Below are positions 42,046 through 46,461 of a stretch of 46,461 bases of DNA, one piece after another. The notes under the pieces were generated by a model. That model did not search any database. It saw nothing but the letters and a program-made list of their open reading frames with translations, and was not told where the DNA came from. Position 1 is the first letter of the stretch; every line of letters begins with the position of its first letter. A program made the position numbers and the translations under genes. The stretch comes from Clostridia bacterium (GTDB taxonomy: Bacteria; Bacillota; Clostridia; Christensenellales; Borkfalkiaceae), in the NCBI GenBank assembly GCA_017397305.1, contig JAFQJB010000005.1, positions 1 to 46,461 on the forward strand, in the 5' to 3' direction.

Positions 42046-43226
42046 TTAAAAAGGCACAAATAACCTTTATATCTATCACGATGTCCATTCTTCTTGTGGT
42101 TTTTGTCTTGCTTTTCGGTGCGTCGGTGATATTAATAAGCAGTGTTAACGATTATCACATTGACCACATCTTAAACGATACGGCAAACAACTATTCTAAG
42201 CTTGGAAGCAACATCGAAGAACCAAACTGCATTGTCGTTTTGTTTACCCACAATCAAGAAACAAATTCTACCGAATACACTTACACCTATGATGAAGAAG
42301 TATTCACCAAAAGTGACGTGGAATACATTATTGAGCAAGCAAAAGCAAAGCCTTACGATTCGGGTTCAATAGACAGTGTTAGATATAAAATTTCCACAAT
42401 CGACCCTGTAAATCGCGAATATTTGCTCGTTGCTTACGACACCACGCAAAATCACGAAGTTATTATGAGCAAAATTTATCGCTCGCTTATCTTTCTCTTT
42501 ATCGTTTACGGCGCTTTGTTCTACGGTGCGTACCGAATATCCTTTATGCTCTTTCAGCCTATTAGAGAAACTTTAAGCAAGCAAAAACAATTTATTTCTA
42601 ACGCAAGTCACGAGCTTAAAACCCCGCTTGCAGTAATATCAGCAAACGCAGAAGTTCTTAAAGACCAACAAAATGCTGAGTGGGTTAAAAACATTCAGTC
42701 GCAAACAGATAGAATGAACGTTCTTGTTAACGACATGCTAACCCTTGCAAAAATGGACGAAGGCAAAATCAATCTATCTAAAATGGAATTTAATTTGTCT
42801 GAAGAGGTTATCAACACCGCCCTTCCCTTCGACGCGGTTGCCTTTGAAAAAGGTAAAAGCATTGAACTTGACGTTTGCCCCGATATTAAACTTTTGGGCG
42901 ACCTTCAAAGCACAAAAACCATTGTTAGCATATTGCTAGACAACGCAATAAAACACTCGGCTGAAAATAGCGTTATATATCTAACCTTAGCAAAAGAGGG
43001 TTCTAAAACTGTGCTCACCGTTAAAAACGACGGCAGCGCGGTGCCCGACCAAGACTCCAAAAAAGTGTTTGAAAGGTTTTATCGTGCCGACAAATCACGT
43101 TCGCGTGAGTCGGGTGGTAGCGGGCTTGGACTTTCTATCGCAAAAAGTATATCAGACGCGAACAAGTGGCATATAACCGCCAATTCGCGCCTGAATGAAT
43201 CAATGACTATCAAGGTTACTTTTTAA
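42042..43226 (+). CDS. membrane sensor histidine kinase
   Basis: A 394-residue kinase with membrane helices at about 11-33 and 146-170. Between them is a sensor region of about 110 residues that faces outward and shows no recognised fold. HisKA follows with FISNASHELKTPLAVISANAEVL (phospho-His in SHELKTP). The HATPase domain has the N-box LLDNAIKHS, F-box-like VFERFYRADKSRSR and G2 GGSGLGLSIAKSI. No HAMP domain is evident. It is translationally coupled to the regulator upstream. Its 3' end overlaps the end of convergent copA by 3-4 bp. Confidence 0.95.
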   Translation: MIKKAQITFISITMSILLVVFVLLFGASVILISSVNDYHIDHILNDTANNYSKLGSNIEEPNCIVVLFTHNQETNSTEYTYTYDEEVFTKSDVEYIIEQAKAKPYDSGSIDSVRYKISTIDPVNREYLLVAYDTTQNHEVIMSKIYRSLIFLFIVYGALFYGAYRISFMLFQPIRETLSKQKQFISNASHELKTPLAVISANAEVLKDQQNAEWVKNIQSQTDRMNVLVNDMLTLAKMDEGKINLSKMEFNLSEEVINTALPFDAVAFEKGKSIELDVCPDIKLLGDLQSTKTIVSILLDNAIKHSAENSVIYLTLAKEGSKTVLTVKNDGSAVPDQDSKKVFERFYRADKSRSRESGGSGLGLSIAKSISDANKWHITANSRLNESMTIKVTF

Positions 43227-45613
43227 CTATCGATTTGCTTAACAACAAACCCTGCATCAGTAATAACCGAATTAATTTGTTCTTCGGCAATGCTCGAAAT
43301 TGATTTGAGCGTTGCCGATTTTGTTTTTAAATCTACGCTAACTTCAACTGCACCTTCAATACTCTCTAATGCATCTTTCACCTTTTGAACGCAGTGATTA
43401 CAATGCATTCCCTCAATTAAAATTTGAGCGGTATACTTCGGTTTTTCCTTTGCTTTTTCTTTGGTTTTTCCGCCTATTCTAAGCGCGTTAGTCACCACGA
43501 AAAGCGAACTTAAACACATCATTGCCGATGCTATTGCGGGAGTTAACACTACGCCCAGAACGGACAGAGCACCACCCGCTAGCGGTATACCCAAAACGTT
43601 ATAAAAGAACGCCCAAAACAAGTTTTGTTTTATAATTTTTAGTGATTTTTTGGAAATTTCAATGGCTTTTGGGATATTTGATAGCGAGCCGTTTACAATA
43701 ACCACTTCGGCACTATCAATAGCAACGTCAGTACCCGTTCCCATCGCTATACCTACGTTTGAGGCTTTTAGGGCGGGACTATCGTTAATTCCGTCGCCCA
43801 CCATTGCGGTAAAGTAACCTTCGCTCTTATATTTTTCCACGATTGCATACTTTTCTTCGGGCAAAACTTCGGCTTCGAACTGCTCTACCCCAACTTCACT
43901 TGCAATCTTTTTGGCAACTTCCCTATTATCACCCGTAATCATTACGGTTTTTACGTTTAATGCTTTAATATCGCTTATTGCTTTTTCGCTATCTTCTTTT
44001 AGATAATCGGCTAGTGCAAACACAGACACAATTTGAATTTGGTCGGCAAAATAAAGCACGGTTTTCCCTTCAAATTCTTTAGGTAAGATTATATCGTCAA
44101 CCGAGAACGGCATAAGTGCGCGGTTACCTATATAGTAAGTAACACCGTCCACCTCGCCTATAATACCTTTACCTATAACGTATTGGTAATTTTGCACGGT
44201 TTTATCGGTATTTCCGCAGTAATCTACCACACATTCTGCAAGAGGGTGTGAAGATTTTTGTTCTAATGCTGAAATTATTGGAAAAAGCACCGAATTTGAC
44301 TCGTCGGTAAAGTTAACGTAGTCGGTAACCTTTGGCTTTCCAACAGTGATTGTTGCCGTTTTATCGAGCAATACGCAAGAAATTTTGCATGTGTTTTGAA
44401 GTGCTTCAGCATTCTTAAAGAGTATGCCGTGTTTTGCCGACCTGCCCGTTGCCGCCATGACTGCAACTGGGGTTGCAAGTCCCAAAGCACAAGGACATGA
44501 CACCACGAGAACACTTATACCAAAATTAAACGACGTATATAAATCTTTGGTTATTAATATCCAAATGGTAAAGGTCAAAAGTGCAATTGCCGACACTATT
44601 GGAACGAAAATTTTTGAAACTTTGTCTGCAAACTTTTGTATGGGGGCTTTACTTGACCCCGCCGTCTTTACAATTTCGATTATTTTAGAAAATAAGGTTT
44701 GCTCGCCTACCTTTTCAGCCCTCACAAGCAAGTGCCCTTCTTTTACGATACTACCCGAAGTTATTTTATCGCCAACACCAATTTCAATCGGCATGCTTTC
44801 GCCCGTTATAGCCGATTTGTCGACACTGGATAGCCCTTCTATAACAATTCCGTCCACGGTTACGTATTCGCCCGCTTTTAGAACGATTGTATCCCCCACC
44901 TTTATTTGTGCGGTCAAAACCGAAATCTCTTTTCCGTCACGAAGAACGGTTGCGGTTTTTGGTAGTAAGTTGCCGAGTTTTTCTATCTCGTCACCAGTTT
45001 TTATTTTTGATAATTCTTCCAGCCATTTACCAAGCGTCACCAAGGTTACAACCATTGCCGACGCATCGAAAAAGGTGTGCGAAACGTTTTTACCAAAGTA
45101 ACTGTATACGGTTGCCACGACGCTATATATAAATGCCGATGCAGAGCCGAGCGACACCAGTGTATCCATGTTTGGCGATTTATTTATAACCGCCCTTACC
45201 CCGCTTATGAAGAACTTTTTGTTGATTATTAGAATTGCAAGGGCAAGGCAAAACTGCAAGGGGAAACTTATTTTATTGTTAGGAACGGGCAATCTTATCA
45301 TTCCGCCCATGCATAAATACACGAGTGGAAGAAGCAAGCCAAGAGATATGAAAAATCGCTTTTTCATCATTTTAGCATCGCTATTTTTATCCCGCTCGCC
45401 CTTGCCGTATTCGTGCGCCGTATAGCCGAGTTTTTTAACGCATTCTATTATCCTTTCGGGGATAATAACCGTCTCGTCAAACTCCACTTGCATTTGCTTT
45501 GAAAGAAGGGATACGTTTACGTCCTTTACGCCATTAAGTTTTTTAACGTTACGCTCTATTCCACTTGAACACGCAGAACAACTCATACCGCCAATAGTGA
45601 ATTTTTTTATCAT
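43223..45613 (-). CDS. copA: copper-type P1B ATPase CopA with HMA domains at both ends and DKTAT motif
   Basis: A 796-residue heavy-metal P-type ATPase, likely Cu+ export. An N-terminal HMA domain has GMSCSACS (C12/C15). The membrane metal site is VVSCPCALGLATPVA, the HP motif is SSHPLAE and the hinge is MVGDGINDSPALKASNVGIAMG. A second HMA domain (GMHCNHC) is fused at the C terminus. The phosphorylation motif reads DKTATIT instead of the near-universal DKTGT; the codon is GCA. I start at ATG 45613, which follows GGGG and begins the HMA domain; upstream in-frame sequence covers the promoter. The promoter carries a 22-bp palindrome, a likely operator. Confidence 0.92.
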   Translation of the reverse strand: MIKKFTIGGMSCSACSSGIERNVKKLNGVKDVNVSLLSKQMQVEFDETVIIPERIIECVKKLGYTAHEYGKGERDKNSDAKMMKKRFFISLGLLLPLVYLCMGGMIRLPVPNNKISFPLQFCLALAILIINKKFFISGVRAVINKSPNMDTLVSLGSASAFIYSVVATVYSYFGKNVSHTFFDASAMVVTLVTLGKWLEELSKIKTGDEIEKLGNLLPKTATVLRDGKEISVLTAQIKVGDTIVLKAGEYVTVDGIVIEGLSSVDKSAITGESMPIEIGVGDKITSGSIVKEGHLLVRAEKVGEQTLFSKIIEIVKTAGSSKAPIQKFADKVSKIFVPIVSAIALLTFTIWILITKDLYTSFNFGISVLVVSCPCALGLATPVAVMAATGRSAKHGILFKNAEALQNTCKISCVLLDKTATITVGKPKVTDYVNFTDESNSVLFPIISALEQKSSHPLAECVVDYCGNTDKTVQNYQYVIGKGIIGEVDGVTYYIGNRALMPFSVDDIILPKEFEGKTVLYFADQIQIVSVFALADYLKEDSEKAISDIKALNVKTVMITGDNREVAKKIASEVGVEQFEAEVLPEEKYAIVEKYKSEGYFTAMVGDGINDSPALKASNVGIAMGTGTDVAIDSAEVVIVNGSLSNIPKAIEISKKSLKIIKQNLFWAFFYNVLGIPLAGGALSVLGVVLTPAIASAMMCLSSLFVVTNALRIGGKTKEKAKEKPKYTAQILIEGMHCNHCVQKVKDALESIEGAVEVSVDLKTKSATLKSISSIAEEQINSVITDAGFVVKQIDS

Positions 45614-45630
45614 AGTTTTCCCCTTTTTAG

Positions 45631-45669
45631 TTGTGTTATCATTATAACACAAAAAAATTTGCTTTTCAA
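45631..45669 (-). promoter_or_regulatory. copA promoter with palindromic operator
   Basis: Minus strand: TTGAAA (45664-45669), 17-bp spacer, extended -10 TGT-TATAAT (45641-45646). The -10 lies inside a palindrome with arms TTGTGTTAT and ATAACACAA around a 4-nt centre (45631-45652), a good position for a repressor. It closely resembles the palindrome at gyrB. Confidence 0.72.
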
Positions 45670-45675
45670 TAGAAC

Positions 45676-45712
45676 AGATTGCCTCCAACCAAAAATTAGG
45701 CGGAGGCAATCT
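45676..45712. repeat. stem-loop between the feoB cluster and copA
   Basis: AGATTGCCTCC and GGAGGCAATCT are perfect 11-bp arms around a loop of about 15 nt. No T-run follows on either strand, so it is not a standard terminator, though it sits where one is expected. Confidence 0.7.
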
Positions 45713-45730
45713 AAAAGTGATTAATTATGT

Positions 45731-45904
45731 TTAATTTTGTTTTTCATCTCTAACTTTTTTATTGCAACATGCAGAGCACTTTGAACAATCGCAACCGCAT
45801 CCGCAAGAGGTTTTGCCTTTTTTCTTGTTTATTATGCTTAAAGTAACCACTCCGCCAACTATTAAACAACAGCCAACGATAACTAATATTTCTAAAAGTG
45901 TCAT
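45731..45904 (-). CDS. FeoB-associated Cys-rich membrane protein
   Basis: A 57-residue protein with one N-terminal membrane helix (LLEILVIVGCCLIVGGVVTL), a KKKGK stretch and a cysteine cluster CGCGCDCSKCSACC near residues 34-47. This is the layout of the FeoB-associated Cys-rich family (PF12669) found just after feoB in many Firmicutes. It starts with ATGA overlap on the feoB stop, so it is translationally coupled. It may help deliver or handle ferrous iron; function unproven. Confidence 0.88.
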   Translation of the reverse strand: MTLLEILVIVGCCLIVGGVVTLSIINKKKGKTSCGCGCDCSKCSACCNKKVRDEKQN

Positions 45905-46461
45905 AATTTTTCTCTCTTTTCCTTGCCTTTGTTAACAAACTTTATAATAAAGCATGCTAGAACGAAGGCTGTAACGAAGATGAACGAAGTCCACCACCAC
46001 GTTCCAATTACGTAGATTGCCGACGAAACGATAAACGAAGTTGCAATCCAAAAAACAAGCGTCCACTTAAACTTCTTTTTGTCGGGCATTTCACCCTTTG
46101 CTGCCGAAACTGCTGCAAAGCAAGGAATTGTTGTCATATTAAATGCTATAAATGCAAGTAGTGCGGGAATTGCTATTTGCGTATGAAGGAACAACCCGTC
46201 GATACCCGCAAAACCCAAGCCAACAGCTAGAGAACCAAGGGTAGCAACAACGTTTTCCTTTGCGATAAGTCCCGTTAGTGCGGCGAGAGCGAATACCCAG
46301 CCGTGTGTGGATAGTTGACTGCCAAATCCTAGCGGTGTAAATAGCGGTTGAATAAGTCCGCTTAGACCCGCCAATATGCTTTGACTCATTTGCTCTTCGG
46401 TTAAGAACTGCCAGTTAAAACTAAAGTGACTTGCAAACCATATAACGATAGTTGACGCAAG
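45901..46461 (-). CDS. feoB: ferrous iron transporter FeoB, C-terminal part
   Basis: 186 residues of the C-terminal membrane domain are visible; the GTPase domain and most of the channel lie beyond the right edge. The stretch ASTIVIWFASHFSFNW, the gate-like HGWVFALAALTGLIAKENVVATLGSL and NMTTIPCFAAVSAAKGEM are characteristic of FeoB. FeoB takes up Fe2+ across the inner membrane using a GTPase switch. The frame is open to the window edge at 46461. The Cys-rich partner overlaps its stop. Confidence 0.95.
   Translation of the reverse strand, partial: LASTIVIWFASHFSFNWQFLTEEQMSQSILAGLSGLIQPLFTPLGFGSQLSTHGWVFALAALTGLIAKENVVATLGSLAVGLGFAGIDGLFLHTQIAIPALLAFIAFNMTTIPCFAAVSAAKGEMPDKKKFKWTLVFWIATSFIVSSAIYVIGTWWWTSFIFVTAFVLACFIIKFVNKGKEKREKL

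Noticed and set aside
45614..45709. 32-residue N-terminal extension of CopA
   Set aside because: It covers the promoter and palindrome; the HMA domain begins at the internal ATG, which has a GGGG ribosome site.
45676..45712. Terminator between the feoB cluster and copA
   Set aside because: The 11-bp stem is good but no T-run follows on either strand, so I list it as an inverted repeat only.

Overview
The window looks like a chromosomal segment of an anaerobic, spore-forming, low-GC member of Bacillota (class Clostridia). It carries several sporulation genes (yabP, yabQ, spmA, spmB, ytxC) and ferredoxin-dependent 2-oxoacid oxidoreductase subunits. It also has T-box riboswitches, strong purine-rich ribosome binding sites, and Firmicutes-type gene neighbourhoods: gyrB-gyrA, yabP-yabQ-divIC, rpmB|yloU-fakA-recG, metG-tatD-rsmA and ytxC-thrS. 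I cannot assign a genus. No rRNA, tRNA, CRISPR array, transposase or prophage gene was seen.

Layout. 1-3.7 kb: gyrA (cut by the left edge) and gyrB on the minus strand. A palindromic promoter separates gyrB from a tiny divergent eight-cysteine protein. 4.0-6.9 kb: minus-strand yabP-yabQ-divIC, a Ppx/GppA phosphatase and an M50 metalloprotease. 7.0-9.6 kb: a PTS EIIC-like membrane protein, a metallophosphoesterase and an unrecognised 210-residue protein. 9.7-18.4 kb: one long minus-strand unit behind two tandem T-boxes. In transcription order it encodes a LeuA-like protein lacking the catalytic metal ligands, a TIM-barrel/acyl-CoA synthetase fusion, a branched-chain aminotransferase, a P-loop ATPase, a ferredoxin and the three subunits of a VOR-type 2-oxoacid:ferredoxin oxidoreductase. 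18.4-22.8 kb: an SbcD/SbcC-like pair (YhaO/YhaN), an HNH-like protein and an amidohydrolase. 22.9-27.4 kb: recG, fakA and yloU, with rpmB divergent. 27.4-33.1 kb: metG-tatD, then rsmA-rdgB-yfcE-cysK. 33.2-36.5 kb: spmA-spmB convergent with thrS, which has its own T-box. 36.5-40.0 kb: ytxC and a Ca2+-type P-ATPase. 40.1-41.4 kb: a phosphoribosyltransferase, then about 730 bp of non-coding DNA with 60-bp tandem repeats and nested inverted repeats. 41.4-46.5 kb: a response regulator/histidine kinase pair, convergent copA, a FeoB-associated Cys-rich protein and the 3' end of feoB.

The most interesting locus is the T-box-controlled branched-chain unit. The distal T-box has a CUC (Leu) triplet in a plausible specifier loop. 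Acyl-CoA synthetase, VOR and aminotransferase form a complete route from a branched short-chain fatty acid to a branched-chain amino acid if VOR runs in the reductive carboxylating direction. Induction by uncharged tRNA would fit such an anabolic role. The leading gene keeps the leucine-binding regulatory domain of 2-isopropylmalate synthase but has lost the catalytic Arg and the Asp and His-x-His metal ligands, so it is probably a pseudoenzyme or has a new function. The proximal T-box keeps the antiterminator/terminator but appears to lack the specifier-bearing Stem I. The second notable region is the repeat array at 40.68-41.16 kb, whose palindromic cores change in a compensatory way between copies.
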